From: Clostridia bacterium
Lineage (GTDB): Bacteria; Bacillota; Clostridia; UMGS1883
Direction of reading: 5' to 3'
Length of the DNA stretch: 10,025 bases
Assembly (NCBI GenBank): GCA_017441965.1
Contig: JAFSBF010000026.1
Coordinates: forward strand, 1-10,025
The stretch's first letter is position 1; the number at the start of each line of letters is the position of its first letter. The notes beneath the pieces were generated by a model that was not told the DNA's origin, ran no database searches, and saw only the letters and a program-made list of their open reading frames with translations. The translations under genes were made by a program, and so were the position numbers. Below, in pieces: positions 1 through 7,131 of the stretch.

Positions 1-477
1 AATAAAGAGCATTTTGACGCAGTCTACCCCGAATACAACACAACCTACGACAATGACTTTTTGTATCTTACAGAGCCGTATGAGGGTATAATAGATATGC
101 TCAAGGCACTTAAGGAGCAGGGTATTACCGTTGCAATTCTTTCAAATAAGCCTCACAATACAGCTCTTAAGGTTTCTGATGCACTTTTTGGCAGCGACCT
201 TATCGATATTTGCTACGGTGCAAGGGAGGGTATCGCACTTAAGCCTGACCCTGAGGGAGTTTTTGGTATATTAAACGAGCTGAATGTAAAAAATAATGAA
301 TGTCTTTACATAGGTGACACCGCAACAGATATGAAAACGGGAAAAGGTGCAAATCTTTATACCGTAGGTGTTCTGTGGGGCTTTAGAAAACGCCAAGAGC
401 TTGAAGAAAATGGTGCTGACGCTATTATTTCCCATCCGTCAGAGCTTTTAGATATAATCAATAATCTTAATATGTAA
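1..477 (+). CDS. HAD-superfamily hydrolase, phosphoglycolate phosphatase-like (5' partial)
   Basis: The reading frame is open from base 1, so the gene starts upstream of the window; 158 codons and a TAA are visible. Numbering from the first visible codon, HAD motif II is the SNK of ILSNKPH (48-50), motif III the conserved lysine of ALKPDP (K81), and motif IV the acidic GDTATDM (105-111), followed by the GVLWGFR segment (123-129) typical of the Gph/PGPase subgroup. Motif I (DxD, the nucleophile) and most of the cap lie outside the window. Such enzymes are cytosolic Mg-dependent phosphatases acting on small phosphoesters such as phosphoglycolate; the exact substrate cannot be read from sequence. 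It ends 22 bases before a Na/Pi transporter gene on the same strand with no terminator between, so cotranscription is likely and a role in phosphate scavenging is possible but inferred. Confidence 0.9.
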   Translation, partial: NKEHFDAVYPEYNTTYDNDFLYLTEPYEGIIDMLKALKEQGITVAILSNKPHNTALKVSDALFGSDLIDICYGAREGIALKPDPEGVFGILNELNVKNNECLYIGDTATDMKTGKGANLYTVGVLWGFRKRQELEENGADAIISHPSELLDIINNLNM

Positions 478-486
478 TTCTACATT

Positions 487-491
487 GGAGG
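487..491 (+). promoter_or_regulatory. Ribosome binding site deciding the start of the first Na/Pi transporter
   Basis: GGAGG lies 8 bases before the ATG at 500. The frame also has an upstream TTG at 485, but that codon overlaps the Shine-Dalgarno sequence and would add five residues absent from the downstream paralogue, so ATG 500 is the start. Confidence 0.85.
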
Positions 492-499
492 AACATAAT

Positions 500-2260
500 A
501 TGGACTTTTTCTCAATACTTACGTTAATCGGCGGTCTTTCCCTCTTCCTTTACGGAATGGATGCAATGGGCGATGGACTAAAAAAGCTTTCGGGCGGTAA
601 GCTTGAAAGTATTTTAGGAAACCTCACATCAACAAGATTAAAGGCATTTTTCCTTGGCTTTGTGGTTACTGCAATAATTCAGTCATCCTCTGCAACAACC
701 GTTATGCTTGTCGGTTTTGTTAATGCAGGCATAATGAAACTTGGACAAACGCTCAGCATTATCATGGGTGCTAATATCGGTACTACCGTTACTTCGTGGT
801 TACTCAGCCTTACGGGGATAAGCGGTGACAGCTTTTTTATAAGAATACTTAAACCTTCTTCCTTCACCCCTATTCTTGCTGCAATCGGTATTATTATGAC
901 AATGGCTGCACGCTCTGATAAGAAAAAGGACATCGGCTCCATTCTACTTGGTTTTGCAATTTTAATGTTCGGCATGGAAACAATGAGCGATTCTATGAGT
1001 GGTCTTAAAAATTCACCTTCCTTTGCAAAAATGCTCATTATGTTCCAAAACCCGATAATGGGTATCCTTTCGGGTACAATTCTCACTGCTATTATACAGT
1101 CCTCTTCTGCATCGGTCGGTATACTGCAGGCACTTGCACAAACGGGAATTATCCCCGTTTCAACAGCTATCCCGATTATACTCGGTCAAAATATCGGTAC
1201 AACTATTACGCCTATTCTTTCATCCATCAGCGGTAATACTGATTCAAAGCGTGTTGCACTGGCGTGTCTTTATATAAAGATGCTTGGCGTTTTTGCTGTA
1301 AGTGTTGTATTTTATATATTAAACTGGATTTTCGTTTTCCCGTTTATGAATACCTTTGCATCGGCATTTGATATTGCAGTAATCCACACACTGTTTAATA
1401 TCTTTTCAACAATTATCCTTATGCCGTTTTGTAACTTTATCGAAAAGCTTACCGTGCTTTCTGTACGCCACAAGGAGCATGAAGAAGCAAACGACAACTC
1501 TACCTTCAGTGCACTTGACGAAAGATTTCTTTCTGTTCCGTCCTTTGCACTTGAAACCTGCCGCAGACTTGTATCTGCAATGGCGGCAATTTCGAAAAAA
1601 TCACTTGTCAGCTCAATTGACCTTTTAACCGAGTTTGATGAAACCGTTTCAGAGCAAATTATTGCAAGCGAGGACGAGGTTGACCTTTACGAGGATAAGA
1701 CAAGCTCCTATCTTCTTAAAATTTCAGAACAGACTCTCTCCGTCAAGGACAGCCGTGAGGTTTCACAGCTTCTTCACGTAATCGGCGATGTAGAGCGTAT
1801 TTCAGACCACTCAATCAATATTCTTCGTGCTGCACGTGAAATCAGCGAAAAGAATATAACCTTCTCTGATGAAGCACGCCATGAGCTTAAAGTAATTTCA
1901 AATGCAGTAAGAGAGGTTCTTTCCCTTGCGATAGAGGCACTTGTAAACGAAGACCTTAATGTAGCAAAAAAGGTAGAGCCGCTTGAACAAATTATTGATA
2001 AGCTTAAATATAAAATCAAGAAAAATCATATCAAGCGTCTTCGTGAGGGTGAATGTACAATAGAGCTTGGCTTTGTTCTTTCAGACATTTTAAATAACTT
2101 TGAAAGAGTTGCCGACCACTGTTCAAACATTGCCGTTTGTCTTCTTGAAATCGACAACAATTCCTTTGAAACGCACGAATATCTTAACAATGTCAAGGAA
2201 ACGGGCGCAAATGAATTCTTTGAATTCTATGATATGTATAAACAGCGTTACACATTATAA
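500..2260 (+). CDS. Na/Pi-cotransporter family protein with C-terminal PhoU-like domain (copy 1)
   Basis: The protein has 586 residues. The N-terminal half (about 1-310) is an inverted-repeat membrane domain of the PNaS/NptA family. Repeat 1 carries QSSSATT (61-67) and GANIGTT (90-96); repeat 2 carries QSSSAS (from 200) and GQNIGTT (229-235). These QSSS motifs form the phosphate/Na site in SLC34-type transporters. The C-terminal half (about 342-565) is PhoU-like, with two ERxxDH motifs (E432-H437 and E535-H540) matching the ExxxD metal-binding signature of PhoU helices. The predicted role is Na-coupled phosphate uptake at the cytoplasmic membrane, with a cytosolic PhoU-like regulatory or metal-binding domain. 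The start at ATG 500 is set by GGAGG and by alignment with the neighbouring copy, which begins almost identically. Family membership is clear; the transported ion and direction are inferred. Confidence 0.93.
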   Translation: MDFFSILTLIGGLSLFLYGMDAMGDGLKKLSGGKLESILGNLTSTRLKAFFLGFVVTAIIQSSSATTVMLVGFVNAGIMKLGQTLSIIMGANIGTTVTSWLLSLTGISGDSFFIRILKPSSFTPILAAIGIIMTMAARSDKKKDIGSILLGFAILMFGMETMSDSMSGLKNSPSFAKMLIMFQNPIMGILSGTILTAIIQSSSASVGILQALAQTGIIPVSTAIPIILGQNIGTTITPILSSISGNTDSKRVALACLYIKMLGVFAVSVVFYILNWIFVFPFMNTFASAFDIAVIHTLFNIFSTIILMPFCNFIEKLTVLSVRHKEHEEANDNSTFSALDERFLSVPSFALETCRRLVSAMAAISKKSLVSSIDLLTEFDETVSEQIIASEDEVDLYEDKTSSYLLKISEQTLSVKDSREVSQLLHVIGDVERISDHSINILRAAREISEKNITFSDEARHELKVISNAVREVLSLAIEALVNEDLNVAKKVEPLEQIIDKLKYKIKKNHIKRLREGECTIELGFVLSDILNNFERVADHCSNIAVCLLEIDNNSFETHEYLNNVKETGANEFFEFYDMYKQRYTL

Positions 2261-2261
2261 T

Positions 2262-2304
2262 TTTACACAGATTTAACATAAACTGCGTTTTAGATTTAAC
2301 ATAA
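2262..2304 (+). promoter_or_regulatory. Candidate PhoP/PhoB box (hexamer repeats, about 11-bp period)
   Basis: Between the two transporters, TTTACA (2262-2267) and TTAACA (2273-2278) are spaced exactly 11 bases start to start, and another TTAACA follows at 2296-2301, 23 bases further on, with a degenerate position between. The last two lie in a perfect 13-bp direct repeat, AGATTTAACATAA (2269-2281 and 2292-2304). In Bacillus, PhoP~P binds TT(A/C/T)A(C/T)A hexamers with about 11-bp periodicity. The downstream genes (Na/Pi transporter, PhoB/PhoR-like pair) make the assignment functionally sensible. Binding is inferred. Confidence 0.6.
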
Positions 2305-2308
2305 GTGC

Positions 2309-2314
2309 TATAAG
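2309..2314 (+). promoter_or_regulatory. Candidate -10 element of the Pho-type promoter
   Basis: TATAAG begins 7 bases after the last TTAACA hexamer. A start near 2321 would place the hexamers at about -59 to -20, the usual window for PhoP-activated promoters, with no good -35 needed. A perfect TATAAT at 2329-2334 is an alternative but would start transcription at the ribosome binding site (about 2341). Confidence 0.45.
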
Positions 2315-2355
2315 ATACTTTCTGTACATATAATCAGACAGAAAGGACAATTATT

Positions 2356-4101
2356 ATGGATTTATTTGCATTTTTAACACTTGTGGGCGGGCTTGCCATT
2401 TTTCTGTTCGGTATGAACGTAATGGGCGACGGACTTGAAAGATGCGGCGGTAACAAGCTCAAAAAAATTCTTGAAAACGTAACGCAAAACCCATTGAAGG
2501 GTATTTTATTAGGACTTGGCGTAACGGCTATTATACAGAGTTCGTCTGCCACAACCGTTATGGTTGTCGGCTTTGTAAACTCGGGTATAATGAAGCTTTC
2601 CCAGTCAATCAGTATAATTATGGGTGCCAATATCGGTACTACCGTTACAGCGTGGCTCTTAAGCCTTACAGGACTTGAAAGCAGCAATCTCTTTGTTCAG
2701 CTTTTAAAGCCTTCTTCCTTCTCCCCTGTTCTTGCTATCATAGGTATATCTCTTATGATGTTTTCAAAGAACAGTAAAAAGAAGGATATCGGCTCTGTTA
2801 TGATAGGCTTTGCTGTACTTATTACAGGAATGGATATGATGAGCGGTGCCGTTTCCGGGCTTAAGGATAACGAAGCTTTTACAAGCATTTTCACGCTTTT
2901 CTCAAACCCTATACTTGGAATACTGACAGGTGCAATTCTTACTGCAATTATCCAGTCATCATCTGCATCTGTAGGTATTTTGCAGGCACTTTCCACAACG
3001 GGCAGTGTTACTTATTCAAATGCCATCCCGATTATACTCGGACAAAATATCGGTACGTGTATAACGGCTATTCTCTCCGCAATCGGCACAACGAAAAACG
3101 CACGCCGTGCGGCTGTGGTGCATCTTTCGTTTAATGTTATCGGCACAGTTTCTTTTGCAGTACTTTTTTATACAATTAAGGCATTTATCGACTTACCGTT
3201 TATCAGTAATTCAATAAATGCTGTTGGCATTGCAGTAATTCACACAATATTTAACGTACTGGCTACAGCTATAATGCTTCCATTTATAAAGCAGCTCGAA
3301 AAGCTTGCGTGCATTATAATTCCCGATAACGATGTAAAGGAAAAGAAGCAGCTTCTTGATGAAAGACTTCTTCTCACGCCTCCCGTTGCGCTTTCACACG
3401 CAAAAAATATTACAGTTAAAATGGCACACACATCAAAAAGTGCTATTGATGCTTCACTTGGTTTAATTGGAAACTTTGACGCAAAGGAAGCAGAAAAAGT
3501 AAATTCATACGAAGATGCGGCAGATATGTATGAGGATTGTCTTGGTGATTACCTTGTAAAGCTTTGCCGTGAAAGCCTTAACGCAAGTGACAGCCGTGAG
3601 GTTTCATCGCTTCTGCACTGTATCGGTGATTTCGAGCGTATTTCCGACCACGCAGTAAACATTTGCGATGTCGCACGTGAGCTTGACGAAAAAGGAATTG
3701 TCTTTTCAGATGCTGCACAAAAAGAAATCAAGGTTATGTGCAGTGCTTTAAGCGAAATTATTTCTCTTACTGTAGATGCGTTTGAACACTCAGACCTTAA
3801 AAAGGCTCAGCTTGTAGAGCCTCTTGAGGAAACTGTTGATTACCTTCGTGCAAAGCTTAAGGAAGGTCACGTAGCTCGTCTTAAAGACGGTGAGTGTACG
3901 ATTGAAACAGGCTTTATCTTCTCTGATTTCCTCATCAACTGCGAAAGAGTGTCTGACCATTGTTCAAACATTGCCGCTTGTATGCTTGAAACTGCACACG
4001 AAAGCTTTGAGATGCACGGCTACCTTTCCCGTGTTAAGGAAGGCACACAAAATGACTTTAATCTTCAGTGTGAATTTTATAAGAAGAAATACGCTTTATA
4101 A
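2356..4101 (+). CDS. Na/Pi-cotransporter family protein with C-terminal PhoU-like domain (copy 2)
   Basis: The protein has 581 residues and is a clear tandem paralogue of the preceding gene, collinear along its whole length. The membrane domain has QSSSATT (61-67), ANIGTT (91-96), QSSSAS (200-205) and GQNIGTC (229-235). The last motif ends in Cys where copy 1 has Thr, and the residues beside it also differ. The PhoU-like tail has ERISDH (427-432) and ERVSDH (530-535). The linker between the two halves (about 320-345) and the extreme C terminus are the most divergent parts. Start: ATG 2356 preceded by GAAAGGA at 2341-2347. The 94-base upstream gap holds a candidate Pho box, so this copy is probably phosphate-controlled separately from copy 1. 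The predicted role is Na-driven phosphate transport; different affinity from copy 1 is only a guess. The kinase gene follows 23 bases downstream. Confidence 0.93.
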   Translation: MDLFAFLTLVGGLAIFLFGMNVMGDGLERCGGNKLKKILENVTQNPLKGILLGLGVTAIIQSSSATTVMVVGFVNSGIMKLSQSISIIMGANIGTTVTAWLLSLTGLESSNLFVQLLKPSSFSPVLAIIGISLMMFSKNSKKKDIGSVMIGFAVLITGMDMMSGAVSGLKDNEAFTSIFTLFSNPILGILTGAILTAIIQSSSASVGILQALSTTGSVTYSNAIPIILGQNIGTCITAILSAIGTTKNARRAAVVHLSFNVIGTVSFAVLFYTIKAFIDLPFISNSINAVGIAVIHTIFNVLATAIMLPFIKQLEKLACIIIPDNDVKEKKQLLDERLLLTPPVALSHAKNITVKMAHTSKSAIDASLGLIGNFDAKEAEKVNSYEDAADMYEDCLGDYLVKLCRESLNASDSREVSSLLHCIGDFERISDHAVNICDVARELDEKGIVFSDAAQKEIKVMCSALSEIISLTVDAFEHSDLKKAQLVEPLEETVDYLRAKLKEGHVARLKDGECTIETGFIFSDFLINCERVSDHCSNIAACMLETAHESFEMHGYLSRVKEGTQNDFNLQCEFYKKKYAL

Positions 4102-4124
4102 AAATTTTATAAGAAGGTCTCCCT

Positions 4125-4976
4125 ATGAAACAGAAAAGATTAGTCACAATTCAGGATTTATCATGCTTCGGGAAGTGCTCTATTACTGCAGCACTTCCTG
4201 TCATTTCCGCACTTGGAACGGAAACCGTTGTTCTTCCTACGGCTGTTCTTTCCACTCATACGGGGGAATTTCTTAATTACACCTTTCATCCCCTTGAAAA
4301 CGAGTTTGACCGTATCAGTGAACATTGGGCAAGCCTCAAAATAGAATTTGATGCTATTTATGTCGGGTATATCGGCTCTGTTACATTAATTAATGCCGTA
4401 TCTCGCTTTATAGACCGTTTCAAAAAAGAAAACACTGTGGTTTTCATTGACCCTGCAATGGCAGATAACGGAAAATTTTACAGCGGTCTTGGCAAGGATT
4501 ATGCAAAGGCACTTTCTTCTCTTTGCACAAAAGCAGACATTATCTCCCCCAATATTACGGAGGCTATGATTTTATCAGGGCTTAATCCTGAGGGGTATAA
4601 AAATGTAACTGATATAAAGGAAATTTGTAAGAAGCTTTCCTCTCTTTGTGACAATGTAATAATTACAGGAGTACATAAAAAGAATACTATCTCTACCGTA
4701 GCATATCAAAAGAGTACGTCATCATTTACAGAAGCTGAAAAACCGATTTATGACGGTGTTTTCTACGGTGCAGGCGACCTTTTTGCAAGTGCCTTTATCG
4801 GTATGTATGTAAATGGGGCGTCGCTCTCAGATGCGGTTACAAATGCCAGTGCATTTGTAAATGACTGCATTATAAAAACCCTTGATGAGAGGGACAAGTA
4901 TTGGTACGGATTAAAGTTTGAGCAAAGCCTTCACCTTTTATGTGATTATTATAAAAAGCTGAGGTGTGATAAATGA
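4125..4976 (+). CDS. pdxY: Pyridoxal/pyridoxamine kinase, PdxY-like (ribokinase fold)
   Basis: The 283-residue length matches PdxY (about 286). Family features are the N-terminal QDLSCFGKCS segment (10-19), which parallels the substrate-binding start of clostridial pyridoxamine kinases, GYIGS (81-85), IDPAMADNGKFY (108-119, the DPVMGD-like loop), SPNITEA (141-147), and the ATP/anion-hole motif GAGDLF (215-220) with the catalytic base Asp218. It should phosphorylate pyridoxal and/or pyridoxamine with ATP in the cytosol to salvage vitamin B6. ThiD (HMP kinase) is the main alternative, but GDLF rather than GTGC/GTGD-T and the overall pattern favour PdxY. The start at ATG 4125 has AGAAGG (4112-4117) before it. 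It lies between a phosphate transporter and a two-component system. Its stop overlaps the next start by four bases (ATGA), indicating translational coupling. Confidence 0.88.
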   Translation: MKQKRLVTIQDLSCFGKCSITAALPVISALGTETVVLPTAVLSTHTGEFLNYTFHPLENEFDRISEHWASLKIEFDAIYVGYIGSVTLINAVSRFIDRFKKENTVVFIDPAMADNGKFYSGLGKDYAKALSSLCTKADIISPNITEAMILSGLNPEGYKNVTDIKEICKKLSSLCDNVIITGVHKKNTISTVAYQKSTSSFTEAEKPIYDGVFYGAGDLFASAFIGMYVNGASLSDAVTNASAFVNDCIIKTLDERDKYWYGLKFEQSLHLLCDYYKKLRCDK

Positions 4977-5656
4977 TACAGATATATTGCGTCGAGGACG
5001 ATGTTTCTATAAGAGAGCTTCTCGTTTATACATTAAATGCCTCGGGGTTTTGTGCGCAGGGCTTTGAGTCTGCGCACGATTTCTTTGAGGAAGTCGAAAA
5101 GTCACTTCCGCAGCTTATTCTCCTTGATATAATGCTTCCTGATATAGACGGAATGGAAATACTTAAAACTCTGAAAAACACAGCTTCAACCTCTGAAATC
5201 CCCGTAATTATGCTTACGGCAAAGGGTGACAGACTTGATAAAATCAAGGGACTTGACAGCGGTGCTGACGATTACGTCACAAAACCCTTTGACATACTGG
5301 AGCTTATTTCACGTGTAAGAGCAGTTCTAAGGAGAAGTTCACACTCCTCCCCCAAAACGGCACAGCTCTCCTGCGGAAAAATAACTATAAATACCTCGTC
5401 GCACAAAGTGTATACAGACGGCACAGAGGTTATTCTCACGTATAAGGAATATGAGCTTTTGAGTATTCTGATTGCCAATAAAGGCAGCGTTATAAGCCGT
5501 TCTTCCCTGCTCGATAAGGTGTGGGGTATTGATTTTCAGGGAGAGACAAGAACTCTTGATGTACATATAAGGAGTCTTCGTCAAAAGCTTGGCGAAAGTG
5601 CAAAGTATATTGAAACAGTAAGAAATGTAGGATACAGGGTGAGTGAAAATGTATAA
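4973..5656 (+). CDS. phoB: OmpR/PhoB-family response regulator
   Basis: The protein has 227 residues. The receiver domain (about 2-118) has the acidic pocket E8-D9-D10, the phosphoacceptor D52 in LLDIMLPDIDG, T82 in MLTAKGD and K104 in YVTKPF, all intact. The winged-helix effector domain (about 125-225) has the LTYKEYELL start, and TLDVHIRSLRQKLGE, the recognition-helix region of PhoB/PhoP/OmpR proteins. It should bind tandem direct repeats as a dimer when phosphorylated by the adjacent kinase. The start ATG overlaps the kinase stop (ATGA) with GAGGTG at 4961-4966. The C-terminal end overlaps the sensor gene. Family is certain; the Pho assignment rests on the paired PhoR-like sensor, the neighbouring phosphate transporters and the candidate Pho box upstream, so it is inferred. 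In Bacillota the name PhoP is used for the same role. Confidence 0.9.
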   Translation: MIQIYCVEDDVSIRELLVYTLNASGFCAQGFESAHDFFEEVEKSLPQLILLDIMLPDIDGMEILKTLKNTASTSEIPVIMLTAKGDRLDKIKGLDSGADDYVTKPFDILELISRVRAVLRRSSHSSPKTAQLSCGKITINTSSHKVYTDGTEVILTYKEYELLSILIANKGSVISRSSLLDKVWGIDFQGETRTLDVHIRSLRQKLGESAKYIETVRNVGYRVSENV

Positions 5657-7013
5657 TAAAATTTACCGTAATATGCGTTTTTTATGTGCACTGGTGCTTT
5701 CTCTTTCAACGCTTCTGTTCCTTGTAGCAGTATTCACATTTTTTAATAGCGAGATAAAAAGCGAACTGCCAATGTTTTTTGCGCTTGTCATCTTTACAAT
5801 TTTAATGGGAATATTTATCTACATTATTTCCTCTCTTATTGCCGCACGTCTTGCTTTAGCCATTGTTAAGCCTATAACTGACTTTTCATCATTAAGCTCA
5901 AACATCCCTTATGAGGAAATCGAGCCACTTATAAAACAGATACAATCGCAAAACAAAGAGCTTGGCAGACAGGCGGAAAAGGCAAAAGCACAGAAAATGC
6001 AACTGCAGCTTATTACCGATAATATGAATGAAGGACTTATCGTTATAGATAAAGATGCAAATATTCTTTCTATTAACAGCTATGCGGCAAAAATATTCTC
6101 TCTTAAAGAATACGAGGTTAAGCAAAAGCATTACAGCGTGCTTACAGAAAATTCAAAGTTTATTGATGCAGTCGCTAAGGCTCTAAAAAACAATCGTACA
6201 AGCCTTCTTATAGAAATAAGCGATGCTGATTACCGAGCTTTTTGCAGTCCCGTTCTAAAAGACGGGCAGTTAAACGGCGTTGTTATTCTTCTTTTTGATG
6301 TTACAACAATACTTCAATCAGAAAAACTACGGCGTGAATTTTCAGCTAATGTCTCGCATGAGCTGAAAACGCCTCTTACCTCTATTAACGGCTATGCACA
6401 ACTGATTACAAACGGGATTGCGTCACCCGATGATGTCCCGTCATTTGCCGCAAAAATAGCAAAGGAAAGTAACCGTCTGATGCTTCTTATAGAGGATATT
6501 ATCCGTCTTTCAAAGCTTGATGAAAGCGATGAAAGTAATCTTAAAGAGAATTTCAGGATTAAGGAAACGGTCTGCGACGTTATTTCTTCACTTTCAGAGA
6601 AAGCTTCCATGCGCAATATTAAACTTGAGTGCGAGGGGCCTGATTTCTTTATCTGTGCAAACAAATCACAGATAACAGAGCTTTTTTATAATATCTGCGA
6701 CAATGCTATTAAATACAACAGGGATAACGGAGAAGTAACCTTCACCCTCGCAGATGCTGCTGTGCGTATTTCAGATACGGGAATAGGAATTCCGCCCCAG
6801 TACCTCTCCCGCATTTTTGAACGCTTTTTCCGTGTGGATAAAAGCCACTCAAAAAAGGTTGACGGAACGGGGCTTGGTCTTTCAATTGCAAAGCATATTG
6901 CACGGCAGAATAACGTAACAATTTCTGTTGAAAGCGAACCGGGCAAAGGGACTTCTTTCATCCTCACCTTCAAGGACGTTTTTCGTCAAAATTCGGGTGA
7001 AAATTTACGCTAA
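5649..7013 (+). CDS. phoR: PhoR-like sensor histidine kinase
   Basis: The protein has 454 residues from ATG 5649. An in-frame GTG at 5643 lies inside the AGGGTGAG ribosome binding site, so the ATG is preferred. Two transmembrane segments (about 11-32 and 42-66) are separated by only about nine residues, so there is almost no external sensor domain. A HAMP-like/coiled-coil stretch (about 64-118) precedes a PAS domain (about 117-220, NMNEGLIVIDKDANILSIN). HisKA has the phosphoacceptor H237 in SHELKTPLTSI. The HATPase domain has an N box (NICDNAIKYN, 348-357), G1 (DTGIGIP, 376-382), F box (FERFFR) and G2 (GTGLGL, 406-411). All catalytic motifs are intact. It overlaps the regulator gene by 8 bases, so the two are cotranslated. 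The architecture matches PhoR proteins that receive signals from membrane partners rather than ligands. No terminator hairpin is evident directly after the stop. Confidence 0.88.
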   Translation: MYNKIYRNMRFLCALVLSLSTLLFLVAVFTFFNSEIKSELPMFFALVIFTILMGIFIYIISSLIAARLALAIVKPITDFSSLSSNIPYEEIEPLIKQIQSQNKELGRQAEKAKAQKMQLQLITDNMNEGLIVIDKDANILSINSYAAKIFSLKEYEVKQKHYSVLTENSKFIDAVAKALKNNRTSLLIEISDADYRAFCSPVLKDGQLNGVVILLFDVTTILQSEKLRREFSANVSHELKTPLTSINGYAQLITNGIASPDDVPSFAAKIAKESNRLMLLIEDIIRLSKLDESDESNLKENFRIKETVCDVISSLSEKASMRNIKLECEGPDFFICANKSQITELFYNICDNAIKYNRDNGEVTFTLADAAVRISDTGIGIPPQYLSRIFERFFRVDKSHSKKVDGTGLGLSIAKHIARQNNVTISVESEPGKGTSFILTFKDVFRQNSGENLR

Positions 7014-7033
7014 ATTGTACGTTTTCTATATTT

Positions 7034-7064
7034 TTAACAATTTTAAGCACAACATCTTTGTTAA
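7034..7064. repeat. Inverted repeat upstream of the alpha-CTD-like gene
   Basis: TTAACAA (7034-7040) and TTGTTAA (7058-7064) form perfect 7-bp arms around a 17-base spacer, just upstream of the -35 box at 7073. It could be a binding site for a dimeric regulator or a weak transcript end for the kinase gene. It is too AT-rich and its loop too large for a convincing intrinsic terminator. Function unknown. Confidence 0.35.
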
Positions 7065-7072
7065 TATGTACA

Positions 7073-7101
7073 TTGCAAATATATATTTTTTATGGTATTA
7101 T
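7073..7101 (+). promoter_or_regulatory. Sigma-A-type promoter for the alpha-CTD-like gene
   Basis: The -35 TTGCAA (7073-7078) is 17 bases from the -10 TATTAT (7096-7101), which has an extended -10 TGG immediately upstream. This predicts a start near 7108 and a leader of about 24 bases before the ATG at 7132. Confidence 0.7.
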
Positions 7102-7131
7102 ATATACAAATTTACAGATGGTGGTATGATA

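Noticed and set aside
679..1086. Antisense open frame inside the first transporter gene
   Set aside because: It is a shadow of the real coding frame; a similar antisense frame occurs at the same place in the paralogue, as expected from shared codons, and neither has a ribosome binding site or family match.
2269..2304. 13-bp direct repeat as a target-site duplication of a mobile element
   Set aside because: The copies are only 10 bases apart with no element between, and the repeat unit contains the Pho-like hexamer, so a binding-site ladder explains it better.
2329..2334. Perfect TATAAT as the main -10 before the second transporter
   Set aside because: It would start transcription at about the ribosome binding site and has no matching -35; TATAAG at 2309 fits the hexamer ladder better. 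Kept only as an alternative.
3890..4276. Plus-strand open frame bridging the second transporter and pdxY
   Set aside because: It is an out-of-frame overlap of two well-supported genes with no recognisable domain.
6928..7131. N-terminal extension of the alpha-CTD-like gene frame back into the kinase gene
   Set aside because: It overlaps the kinase 3' end in another frame, lacks a ribosome binding site, and the promoter and Shine-Dalgarno for ATG 7132 lie inside it.
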